DNA of 16,121 nucleotides from DATJSJ01 sp035504175 (lineage in GTDB: Bacteria; Pseudomonadota; Alphaproteobacteria; Acetobacterales; Acetobacteraceae): contig DATJSJ010000138.1 in assembly GCA_035504175.1 (NCBI GenBank), positions 1-16,121 of the forward strand. The letters are read 5' to 3'. A program made the position numbers and the translations under genes. The notes beneath the pieces were generated by a model, which saw only the letters and a program-made list of their open reading frames with translations, ran no database searches and was not told the DNA's origin. Shown piece after piece: positions 7,525 to 13,480 of the stretch (the stretch's first letter is position 1; every line of letters begins with the position of its first letter).

Positions 7525-8067
7525 TTAAACCTGCAGCGACTGCATCAGCGTCGCGGCGAATTGCTGGTCGGCAGCGGCAGTGGTGGCCTCGGCGGCGGCG
7601 GTGCTGTCCGGGGTCGCGGTGCCGGAGACCGTGGACGCGGTCGCGGTCCCGGAGCCGGTCGCGCTGGCGGCCGTCCCGTCCGGATCGGTTCCCTGCGAAT
7701 TTGCGAGCGATTCCATGCCACCGCCATGGTGGTGATGGTGGTGGTGGACGCCGGCGCTCTGGGTGCCCGCGCTGTTCGACTGCGCCGCCACCGCCGAGGC
7801 GGCCTGGCTGCCCTCGCTCGGCGTGCCGGATGCATTCCCCGTGGCGACCCCGCCCGATTGCAGTTGCACCAGGATGGATTGCAGCTCGGCCGAGAGCTGC
7901 TGGATCGAAGCGCCGGAGCCGGAGAGTGCCGTTGCCGCCGCCGATCCGCTGCCGGTCGTCGTCGCTGCGGTGGTGGCCGAGGCGCTGGCCTGGGTTGCGG
8001 CACTCGCGGCGGCTGCGGAACACGAGGCTGCCCAGGGCCAATTGGAAGAAACCGAACTGATTGACAT
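7525..8067 (-). CDS. Ala/Ser/Thr/Gly-rich hypothetical protein with a seven-histidine run
   Basis: A 180-residue protein that I do not recognise as a named family. The ATG at 8067 has a good ribosome site (GAGAGG six bases upstream). The sequence is low-complexity: Ala, Ser, Thr and Gly dominate, with few charged residues. Notable parts are the N-terminus MSISSVSSNWPWAAS, one probable amphipathic helix at 54-71 (SIQQLSAELQSILVQLQS), seven consecutive histidines at 108-114 followed by GGG, and a C-terminal helix (DQQFAATLMQSLQV) at 167-180. The histidines use mixed CAC/CAT codons, so the run is not simple slippage. No signal peptide or transmembrane segment is obvious. The histidine run suggests binding of nickel, zinc or another metal, but this is inference. 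It has its own sigma54-type promoter and stands alone between unrelated genes. Confidence 0.75.
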   Translation of the reverse strand: MSISSVSSNWPWAASCSAAAASAATQASASATTAATTTGSGSAAATALSGSGASIQQLSAELQSILVQLQSGGVATGNASGTPSEGSQAASAVAAQSNSAGTQSAGVHHHHHHHGGGMESLANSQGTDPDGTAASATGSGTATASTVSGTATPDSTAAAEATTAAADQQFAATLMQSLQV

Positions 8068-8076
8068 GCAACGCCT

Positions 8077-8099
8077 CTCGCAACTCTGTTTTGTGCGAG
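8077..8099 (-). promoter_or_regulatory. Leader hairpin overlapping the Shine-Dalgarno of the histidine-run gene
   Basis: CTCGCA and TGCGAG form a 6-bp stem around an 11-base loop. On the transcript the 3' arm overlaps the first half of GAGAGG (8079-8074), so folding would partly hide the ribosome site. A 6-bp stem is short and could be chance. Confidence 0.25.
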
Positions 8100-8207
8100 A
8101 CCGCCGGTCCCTTGGCCCCCCGCCACCTGCGACCTGGACGGTTCCAGAAGCGCAATCCGATGACGCTGGCCCGGCTGTGCCGACGATCTCTCTCTGACGA
8201 TCGGTTC

Positions 8208-8223
8208 AGCAACTGCCGTGCCA
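8208..8223 (-). promoter_or_regulatory. Sigma54 (RpoN) -24/-12 promoter
   Basis: The minus strand reads TGGCACGGCAGTTGCT. This matches the core sigma54 consensus TGGCACG-N4-TTGCW at every specified position, with the required GG-N10-GC spacing. The preceding AC and following GAA also fit. The predicted start is near 8197, giving a leader of about 130 nt to the histidine-run gene. It points in the right direction and sits in non-coding DNA. Confidence 0.7.
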
Positions 8224-8341
8224 GTCCCGCCCGCGGCATCCCGGAGTGGAATCGCCCTGCCGACGGCAAAAGGAGGCCCGGCAGAAAACGCCGACCCGGC
8301 ACTTGATGCCGCACCGGCTGCCAGGCGACGACCTCTGGTGT

Positions 8342-8384
8342 CCCGATCGTGAAACTCGCTGCAGCGAATTTCACGTGAATCGGG
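8342..8384. repeat. Long near-perfect palindrome, possible enhancer-binding site
   Basis: Arms GTGAAAC+TCGCTG (8349-8361) and CAGCGA+A+TTTCAC (8362-8374) pair at 12 of 13 positions with no loop. An outer CCCGAT/ATCGGG pair (8342-8347, 8379-8384) adds six more base pairs. The centre is about 165 bp upstream of the predicted sigma54 start. A dyad of this size suits a dimeric DNA-binding protein, although an RNA hairpin is also possible. Confidence 0.55.
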
Positions 8385-8396
8385 CCACTAAACCAT

Positions 8397-8414
8397 TGAA
8401 TCCAGTGTGATTCA
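8397..8414. repeat. Short inverted repeat TGAATC-N6-GATTCA
   Basis: Six-base arms at 8397-8402 and 8409-8414 flank a 6-base spacer. It lies directly between two longer inverted repeats, and both arms contain a GANTC site. Confidence 0.4.
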
Positions 8415-8457
8415 GATTCGGAAATTCACGACATGAAATATCGCGAATTTCCGAATC
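8415..8457 (-). repeat. 13-bp perfect inverted repeat, terminator-like or protein-binding dyad
   Basis: GATTCGGAAATTC (8415-8427) and GAATTTCCGAATC (8445-8457) are perfectly complementary. CGA/TCG inside them (8429-8431, 8441-8443) extends the stem past one mismatch, leaving a loop of about 9 bases. It starts seven bases after the stop of the cytochrome b561-like gene, so it may end that transcript, but no U-tract follows. It could equally be the outermost site of the downstream regulatory array. Confidence 0.55.
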
Positions 8458-8463
8458 ATCGCA

Positions 8464-9132
8464 CTAGCCGCCCAGTGTCACCAGCGCCCAGATCAACCCC
8501 GCCGCCACCACGACCAGCGCGGCGGCCAGCAGCGGGCTCGCCATGCGCGGCTGGCGCTGCGTCGCCGGAAGACGCTTGCGCCCGGTGATCATTGGTCGAA
8601 CCAGGTCCTGCCGCCGGACGACTGCGTAAGCGAGAACAGCCAGAACGTGCAGTCCGACCGCCGCCAGCAGCAGGTTCCACACGAGGCCGTGGATGCGCGT
8701 CAGAGCGTCGCTCGCCGCCGGGCTGACCAGATGCGCCAGCGGTCCCTCGCTCAGCACCTCGTCATTGGCGAACAGGCCGGAACCGGTCTGGATCAGCAGC
8801 AGGGCGAGCAGCACCAGCACCATCCAGCCGCCGGCGGCATTGTGGCCGATCTGGGAATCGGGGCCGCGCTCGCGGAAGCGCATCAGGTACCGGAACGCCG
8901 TCCCCGGACTGCGCAGAAAATGCGAGAAGCGCGCGGTCTCGCTGCCCACGAACCCCCAGGCAACGCGGAACAGCAGCAGCGCCAGCACCGCGTAGCCGGA
9001 CCAGAAATGCCACTGCATCCGGTTCAGGCTCTCACTCGCATAGCTGAACGCCACCAGCAGCACGACCGCCCAGTGGAACAGCCGCGTCGGCGCGTCCCAC
9101 ACCCGCATCGACAATCTTATTTCGCGTGCCAT
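8464..9132 (-). CDS. Cytochrome b561-family di-heme membrane protein
   Basis: A 222-residue protein of the bacterial b561 / Ni-hydrogenase cytochrome b family. VWDAPTRLFHW at 11-21 is the characteristic start, with conserved His20; further candidate haem ligands are His42, His97 (QIGHNAAGGW), His148 and His162. Predicted membrane helices lie near 19-36, 44-62, 99-118 and 150-170, with an extra C-terminal helix at 196-220. Such proteins carry electrons between the quinone pool and a partner, often a periplasmic cytochrome c or other redox enzyme. No cytochrome c gene with a CXXCH motif is found beside it. AGGGGA upstream of the ATG at 9132 supports the start. Family confidence is high; the partner is unknown. 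Confidence 0.9.
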   Translation of the reverse strand: MAREIRLSMRVWDAPTRLFHWAVVLLVAFSYASESLNRMQWHFWSGYAVLALLLFRVAWGFVGSETARFSHFLRSPGTAFRYLMRFRERGPDSQIGHNAAGGWMVLVLLALLLIQTGSGLFANDEVLSEGPLAHLVSPAASDALTRIHGLVWNLLLAAVGLHVLAVLAYAVVRRQDLVRPMITGRKRLPATQRQPRMASPLLAAALVVVAAGLIWALVTLGG

Positions 9133-9433
9133 CCCGTCCCCTGCCGGCCGCCTTGCCGCGGAACCTGCCCTGATGCGACCGGACGCACCAGTCCGCCTGC
9201 GGCGGCCGGCAATGGTGCGGGGGACGCGGCCTCTGCCGGCGCGCAGGGGTCACTCGGGGCGACGGGTCTTCGCGACCGACGCAGTACCGCGGCGGCTCCT
9301 GCCGAGAAGACACCTCGCCCGCCAAATCCCGGTTTTCGCGCCCCGAGCCGGCAGCGCCAGGGCCAGAGTCCAAACGCCGCCCATTGCATGGCGAATCCAT
9401 GACGCCGGCGTCGGGAAGGTCTAAGCTCCTGTC
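9133..9433. other. Divergent intergenic region between b561 and the LysM gene
   Basis: About 300 bp, GC-rich, with no convincing gene. A 90-residue minus-strand frame (9389-9117) and an 83-residue plus-strand frame (9173-9424) are open but have mixed third-base composition and no family features. The region must hold promoters for both divergent genes, but I could not pick out -35/-10 boxes. It carries an 11-bp inverted repeat, listed separately. Confidence 0.5.
9142..9211 (-). repeat. Structured leader of the b561 gene: 11-bp inverted repeat with nested hairpin
   Basis: TGCCGGCCGCC (9142-9152) and GGCGGCCGGCA (9201-9211) are perfectly complementary across 48 bases. Inside lies a second hairpin, CGGAC-N6-GTCCG (9180-9195). 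On the b561 transcript the 3' arm ends directly at the AGGGGA ribosome site. Chance pairing is easier at this GC content, so function is uncertain. Confidence 0.35.
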
Positions 9434-10990
9434 ATGACGGCGGAACGAGGCGGGGCTGGGCGTCCCCGGCCCGGACGAGCAGTTCTGGCAGGATTGGCGG
9501 TGCTGCTGATCGTGGGCGGCGCCGTCCTCGTGTTGCGGACCCGCCACGCCCAGCCGCCACCGGTGACGGAGGCGAGCGTTCCGTCCCGCCTCGCCGCCAC
9601 TCCGCCGCCCGTGCCGGTGGTGGCCGCGCCCGGTCCGGCCGCCCCGGTCACGCAGACGCACCCGGCAAGCGCTGCCGGCGGTTCGGTCGGCCCGACGCAC
9701 CCGGCGAGCAGCGCGTCTGGTCCCGCGCGACCGTCGCTGCCGGCGAGCGCGTCGCCGGGCCTTGCTTCCCACCCGTCTGGCCCGACGCATCCGGAAACCG
9801 CCGCGTCCCTGCCGGCCACGGCCGGACACCGTGCGGCGACCTCCGCCGCCTCCGCCTCGCATCCCGCCGCGGCTTCGCCGGCGATGGCCGCTGGCTCGCA
9901 TCCCGCCGTCGCTTCGCCGACGGTGGCGGCTGGCTCGCATCCCGCCGCGCCCGCGCCGTTGGTTGCCGCCGCCTCGCATCCGACCGTCGTTACGCATCCG
10001 GCGACCGCATCGTCTGCGGGTGCCGCGCATCCGGCCGTCCCGGCGCCGAGCTTCGATATCGTCCGCGTCACCCCGCAGGGCGAGGCGGTGATCGCCGGCC
10101 GTGCCGCCCCGGGTGCCGAGGTCACGGTGCATAGCGGCACACAGACGCTGGGCGAAACGCGGGCCGATGCCAGCGGCTCCTGGGTGTTGCTGCCCGATAA
10201 GCCGCTGGCGCCGGGCGGCCACGAGCTGACGCTGAGCGCGCGCGACCAGCCGTTCGGGCCGCCGCCCCCCGCGGCGACGGCCGGGCACGACCGGCCCTGG
10301 CAGAGCGACCAACGCCAATCCGCGAGTTCGGTCCTGATCGTCGTGCCGGACCACCGCGCGAACGCCGCCGTTGCCTTGGGAACCGGGCCGGAGACGGGGA
10401 CCGGGACGGCGCTGGCCGTGCTGGCGGCGCCCGGCCAGACTTCACGCCTGCTGCAGGGGCCGCAGGAGGCCGGCGCAGCGGCGGTCGTGCCGCCCAAACC
10501 CGGCGGCGGCAAGCGCAAGCTCGATCTCAGCGTGGTCGATTACGACGATCGCGGCGCGGTCCGCTTCGGCGGTCATGCGCCGGCCGGCGCGCCGGTCCGC
10601 GTCTATGTCGACAACCATCTCGCCGGCGACGCCCATTCCGATGCCGCCGGCGAGTGGACGCTCACCCCCGAAGCCGCCGTGCCGGCCGGCAAGCACCAGC
10701 TGCGCGTCGACCAGCTTGCCCCCACCGGACGGGTCGTCGCCCGCGTCGAGCTGCCCTTCCAGCGCGTTGTCGTGCCGGCGGCGACGATCGGCCCCGGCCG
10801 GGTGGTGGTGCAGCCCGGCGACTGCCTGTGGCGGATCGCCCGCGTCGAATATGGCCAGGGCGTGCGCTACGTCGTGATCTACCGGGCGAACAAGGACGAG
10901 ATCCGCAATCCGAACCTGATCTATCCCGGGCAGATCTTCGCCATCCCGCCCGCAACCGCCGCGCAACCGACCGCCGCGCGCCCGGGATAG
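9434..10990 (+). CDS. Envelope LysM protein with Ig-like domains and a His-Pro repeat linker
   Basis: A 518-residue protein. Residues 1-15 are a basic cytoplasmic tail and 16-34 a membrane anchor (VLAGLAVLLIVGGAVLVL), leaving the rest in the periplasm. Residues 40-205 are a Pro/Ala/Ser-rich linker with ten His-Pro pairs. Two Ig-like modules follow at about 207-270 and 362-442, each with the AAPGAEVTV / APAGAPVRV pattern and a 'DAxGxW' turn. A LysM domain at about 456-505 (VQPGDCLWRIARVEYGQG and NPNLIYPGQIFAIP) binds peptidoglycan. It probably anchors the inner membrane to the cell wall or organises an envelope complex. It is followed 56 bp later by psd in the same direction. No strong ribosome site is close to the ATG; GGAAGG lies 14 bases away, so the exact start is less certain. 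Confidence 0.85.
   Translation: MTAERGGAGRPRPGRAVLAGLAVLLIVGGAVLVLRTRHAQPPPVTEASVPSRLAATPPPVPVVAAPGPAAPVTQTHPASAAGGSVGPTHPASSASGPARPSLPASASPGLASHPSGPTHPETAASLPATAGHRAATSAASASHPAAASPAMAAGSHPAVASPTVAAGSHPAAPAPLVAAASHPTVVTHPATASSAGAAHPAVPAPSFDIVRVTPQGEAVIAGRAAPGAEVTVHSGTQTLGETRADASGSWVLLPDKPLAPGGHELTLSARDQPFGPPPPAATAGHDRPWQSDQRQSASSVLIVVPDHRANAAVALGTGPETGTGTALAVLAAPGQTSRLLQGPQEAGAAAVVPPKPGGGKRKLDLSVVDYDDRGAVRFGGHAPAGAPVRVYVDNHLAGDAHSDAAGEWTLTPEAAVPAGKHQLRVDQLAPTGRVVARVELPFQRVVVPAATIGPGRVVVQPGDCLWRIARVEYGQGVRYVVIYRANKDEIRNPNLIYPGQIFAIPPATAAQPTAARPG
9857..10012 (+). repeat. Four 39-bp tandem repeats in the LysM-protein linker
   Basis: Four consecutive 13-residue units begin with Ser-His-Pro at residues 142, 155, 168 and 181 (for example SHPAVASPTVAAG). 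The first two are the most alike at the DNA level and later units diverge. The reading frame is kept because the unit is a multiple of three. Copy number may vary between strains. Confidence 0.7.
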
Positions 10991-11046
10991 CGGGCGGGCG
11001 GCGCTGCTTGCCGGGCCAGGGTGAAGCCTCCATAACCCCGGGCTCG

Positions 11047-11724
11047 ATGCCCGGATCCTTCGCCGACACGCTGCGCCTGGTGCTGGCCCCGCCGCATCCG
11101 GCGGGACGACCCTTCATCGTCATCGGCATCCTCGTGCTGGTGATCGGACTGCTCTTCGCCGGCTGGCTCGCCTGGATCGGGCTGATCTTCGTCCTGTTCT
11201 GCCTGTATTTCTTCCGCGACCCGGAGCGCGTGCCGCCGGGGCGACCCGGCGCCTTGCTGGCGCCGGCCGATGGGCGGGTGATTTCGGTCGCGCCCCACGT
11301 GCCGCCACCGGAGCTCGGGCTCGGGCTGATGCCGCGCTGGCGGATCGGCATCTTCCTCTCCGTGCTCGATGTGCACGTCAACCGCGTTCCGGCCGACGGC
11401 ACCATCACCCGCATCGCCTACCGTCACGGCAGCTTCGTCAATGCCGCGATGGACAAGGCGAGCGAGCTCAATGAGCGCAATGCCATCGCGCTTCGCCTGC
11501 TGGACGGGCGGGAAATCGCCGTGGTGCAGATTGCCGGACTGATCGCGCGGCGCATCGTCTGTCAGGTGCGCGAGGGCGATGCGGTGCGCGCCGGCGACCG
11601 GTTCGGCATCATCCGTTTCGGCAGCCGGACCGATCTCTATCTTCCGGAAGGCGTGCGGCCGCTGGTCGCGGAAGGCCAGACGATGATCGGCGGCGAGACG
11701 GTGATCGCCGAAGTCGCATTATGA
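11047..11724 (+). CDS. psd: Phosphatidylserine decarboxylase proenzyme (short form)
   Basis: A 225-residue proenzyme of the short PSD type. It decarboxylates phosphatidylserine to phosphatidylethanolamine at the inner membrane. Residues 22-54 give one or two membrane helices. PADG at 73-76 (Asp75), VLDVHVNR at 106-113 (His110) and the self-cleavage site FGS at 191-193 supply the Asp-His-Ser triad. Autocatalytic cleavage between Gly192 and Ser193 would leave a pyruvoyl group on the small C-terminal chain. The frame is open far upstream, but MPGSFADTLRLVLAPPHPAGRP is the normal family N-terminus, so the ATG at 11047 is chosen although its ribosome site is weak. Its stop overlaps the pssA start by four bases (ATGA), so the two are translationally coupled. 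Confidence 0.94.
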   Translation: MPGSFADTLRLVLAPPHPAGRPFIVIGILVLVIGLLFAGWLAWIGLIFVLFCLYFFRDPERVPPGRPGALLAPADGRVISVAPHVPPPELGLGLMPRWRIGIFLSVLDVHVNRVPADGTITRIAYRHGSFVNAAMDKASELNERNAIALRLLDGREIAVVQIAGLIARRIVCQVREGDAVRAGDRFGIIRFGSRTDLYLPEGVRPLVAEGQTMIGGETVIAEVAL

Positions 11725-12587
11725 GCGGCAATCCGCGCGAAGGGTCGCGCGAAGACTGGCCACCGCGGCCGGTTCGGCTTCCCCGGCGGCTTCGCCGCCG
11801 CACCCGGCCGCGCTTCAAGGGCCCGTCCTTCAACCGCGTCATCCCGAACATCCTGACGCTGATCGGGCTCTGCGCCGGGCTCACCTCGATGCGCTACGCG
11901 CTGGAGGCGCGGTTCGGCGCGGCGGTGATGGCGATCGCGCTTGCCGCCTGCATCGATGGGCTGGACGGTCGGCTGGCGCGGCTCTTGAAGGCGACGACGC
12001 GCTTCGGCGCCGAGTTCGACAGCCTGGCGGATTTCCTCTGCTTCGGCGTCGCCCCCGCTTTCACCCTGTATCTGTGGTCGCTCGACACCTGGCGCGGCTT
12101 CGGCTTCATCCCGTGCCTGATGTTCGCGGTCTGCATGGCGCTGCGCCTCGCGCGCTTCAACGCCTCCATGGATGCGGCTCCATCCCCTGCCTATGCCTAC
12201 AACTTCTTTACCGGCGTGCCGGCGCCGGCCGGGGCGGGGCTCGCGCTGTTTCCGCTGTTCCTCGGTCTCGAGGCGCGCGATGGCGGCTGGCCGTGGCTGC
12301 TCGCGGTCGCGCATTTCCCGCTGTTCTGCGCCCTGGTGCTGATCGGCACCGCGGTGTTGCTGGTGTCGACGCTGCCGGTCTGGAGCTTCAAGAACTTCAA
12401 GGTTCCGGCGGAATACGTGCTGCCGATGATGCTCGGGGTCGGGGTCTTCGCCGCGGTGCTGGTGGCCGATCCCTGGGCGGCGCTGGCGGCGGGCGGCGTG
12501 ATCTATCTCGGGATGTTGCCGTTCTCGGTGCGGTCCTTCCGCCGCCTGCGCGCGGAAGCAGAGGGACAGGACGCGGCGGAGGGCTGA
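11721..12587 (+). CDS. pssA: CDP-diacylglycerol-serine O-phosphatidyltransferase (phosphatidylserine synthase)
   Basis: A 288-residue integral membrane enzyme of the CDP-alcohol phosphatidyltransferase family. It joins serine to CDP-diacylglycerol to give phosphatidylserine, the substrate of the adjacent Psd. The signature DG-x2-AR-x8-G-x3-D-x3-D is complete at residues 82-104 (Asp82, Gly83, Ala86, Arg87, Gly96, Asp100, Asp104). An Arg/Pro-rich cytoplasmic N-terminus (1-34) precedes about seven to eight membrane helices. FNRVIPNILTLIGLCAGLTS at 37-56 and the ARFNAS segment are typical of type II PssA of alphaproteobacteria. It overlaps psd by four bases. Confidence 0.95.
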   Translation: MSGNPREGSREDWPPRPVRLPRRLRRRTRPRFKGPSFNRVIPNILTLIGLCAGLTSMRYALEARFGAAVMAIALAACIDGLDGRLARLLKATTRFGAEFDSLADFLCFGVAPAFTLYLWSLDTWRGFGFIPCLMFAVCMALRLARFNASMDAAPSPAYAYNFFTGVPAPAGAGLALFPLFLGLEARDGGWPWLLAVAHFPLFCALVLIGTAVLLVSTLPVWSFKNFKVPAEYVLPMMLGVGVFAAVLVADPWAALAAGGVIYLGMLPFSVRSFRRLRAEAEGQDAAEG

Positions 12588-12601
12588 GCCAGCCGTACCC
12601 T

Positions 12602-12648
12602 CCGCGTCGTGGCGCGGCTTAAGATTCCGTAAACCTGGCTCCGATAGG
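12602..12648 (+). promoter_or_regulatory. Weak terminator hairpin and promoter candidate between pssA and the next gene
   Basis: A 5-bp stem CCGCG-N6-CGCGG (12602-12617) is followed by CTTAAG. TTAAGA (12619-12624) and GATAGG (12643-12648), with an 18-bp spacer, could be a poor -35/-10 pair. Both are weak, and the downstream gene may simply be read from the psd-pssA transcript. Confidence 0.25.
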
Positions 12649-12671
12649 ACCCGTCGGCAGGCAGGCGTTTG

Positions 12672-12697
12672 GGCCTGGCCGGGAGGAGAGCCAGGCC
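12672..12697 (+). promoter_or_regulatory. Hairpin presenting the Shine-Dalgarno in its loop
   Basis: GGCCTGGC (12672-12679) and GCCAGGCC (12690-12697) form a perfect 8-bp GC-rich stem. The 10-base loop CGGGAGGAGA contains the whole purine-rich ribosome site. The ATG follows one base after the stem. This fixes the start at 12699 and suggests translational control. Confidence 0.55.
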
Positions 12698-12698
12698 G

Positions 12699-13448
12699 AT
12701 GCACAATCGCCCGCACGTCTTCATCGCGACCCCGTGCTTCGGCGGGCTGGTCACCCAGATGTACATGCAGTCGGTGATCGCGCTGATGCAGCGGGCGGGA
12801 CCGGACGGCTACGACCTGTCGCTCGCCATGCTGGGCCAGGACGCGCTGATCACCCGCAGCCGCAACACGCTGGTCGCGCGCTTCCTCTCGGTGCCGACCG
12901 CCTCGCACCTGCTGTTCATCGACGGCGACATCGGCTTCGAGCCGGAGCAGGTCACGCGCATGCTGCGCTTCGGCAAGGACCTCGTCGCCGGCATGTATCC
13001 GCTGAAGGCGCTGCACTGGGACCCGCGCGCGGAGGCGCGGCTGCGCCAGGGCGAGGCGGCAGCGACCGCGGCCATGCTCTATGTCGGCCGCTTTTCGGAA
13101 GGCCCGGACGCGGCGCGGCAGGACGGGTTCGTCACCGCCCAGTTCGCAGGCACCGGCTTTATGCTGATCAGCCGCCATTGCATCGAGCGCATGATCGGCG
13201 CCTATCCGCAAACCCGCTACCGCAGCGCGCATGTCTTCCCGTTGCCCAAAGGGCCGGAAGGCGACCGCTACGCGCTGTTCGACTGCATGATCGACCAGGA
13301 GACCGGCGAGTATCTGAGCGAGGACTACACCTTCTGCCGCCGCTGGCGCGACCTCGGCGGCGAAGTCTGGCTGGACGCGCGCGGCGTGCTGACCCATTGC
13401 GGCACGGCCGAGTTCCGCGGCGATCCGGCGACCCGCTTCGCCGCCTGA
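12699..13448 (+). CDS. Small GT-A-like glycosyltransferase (putative)
   Basis: A 249-residue protein. The start PHVFIATPCFGG at 5-16, the segment ALITRSRNTLVARFL at 49-63 and the metal-site-like LLFIDGDIGFEP at 71-82 (Asp75/Asp77) indicate a GT-A nucleotide-diphospho-sugar transferase fold. YLSEDYTFCRRWRDLGGEVWLD at 205-226 looks like the acidic catalytic-base and acceptor region of GT2-like enzymes. No membrane helix is seen, so it should be cytoplasmic. An upstream TTG at 12669 keeps the frame, but the ATG at 12699 with its GGAGGAGAG ribosome site is better. Donor sugar and acceptor are unknown. It lies 111 bp after pssA and could modify a lipid or surface glycan. Confidence 0.7.
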   Translation: MHNRPHVFIATPCFGGLVTQMYMQSVIALMQRAGPDGYDLSLAMLGQDALITRSRNTLVARFLSVPTASHLLFIDGDIGFEPEQVTRMLRFGKDLVAGMYPLKALHWDPRAEARLRQGEAAATAAMLYVGRFSEGPDAARQDGFVTAQFAGTGFMLISRHCIERMIGAYPQTRYRSAHVFPLPKGPEGDRYALFDCMIDQETGEYLSEDYTFCRRWRDLGGEVWLDARGVLTHCGTAEFRGDPATRFAA

Positions 13449-13457
13449 TCTGCCTTT

Positions 13458-13480
13458 CCGGCCGCCGCGACTGCGGCCGG
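13458..13480. terminator. Bidirectional terminator-like hairpin between convergent genes
   Basis: CCGGCCGC (13458-13465) and GCGGCCGG (13473-13480) form a perfect 8-bp stem with a 7-base loop, filling the short gap between the convergent stops at 13448 and 13481. There is a short TTT on the left side but no long U-tract either way. Confidence 0.5.

Larger units (their letters stand above)
8068..8463 (-). promoter_or_regulatory. 396-bp regulatory interval of the histidine-run gene, no gene
   Basis: No supported coding region lies here. Reading down the minus strand, the interval contains three inverted repeats (8457 to 8342), about 115 bp without obvious signals, a sigma54-type promoter (8223-8208), a leader of about 130 nt and a small hairpin touching the ribosome site (8099-8077). 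The upper part is clearly AT-richer than the flanking DNA. Its length and layout resemble an enhancer-dependent promoter region. Confidence 0.5.

Noticed and set aside
7103..8374. 423-residue minus-strand frame through the histidine-run gene and the marR promoter
   Set aside because: It overlaps the better-supported 180-residue frame, starts inside a palindrome, has no ribosome site and runs into marR.
8306..8410. Short plus-strand frame after an AAAAGGAGG sequence
   Set aside because: The purine-rich site is nearly 30 bases from the ATG and the frame runs through the large palindrome; regulatory DNA explains the region better.
9117..9389. 90-residue minus-strand frame just upstream of the b561 gene
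   Set aside because: It was considered as a cytochrome c or small partner, but it has no CXXCH and its third-base GC is lower than that of its neighbours. An alternative frame starting MGGVWTLALALPA looks signal-like but stops after 44 codons.
9173..9424. 83-residue plus-strand frame before the LysM gene
   Set aside because: Arg-rich, with no ribosome site and no family resemblance; it probably reflects GC-driven openness.
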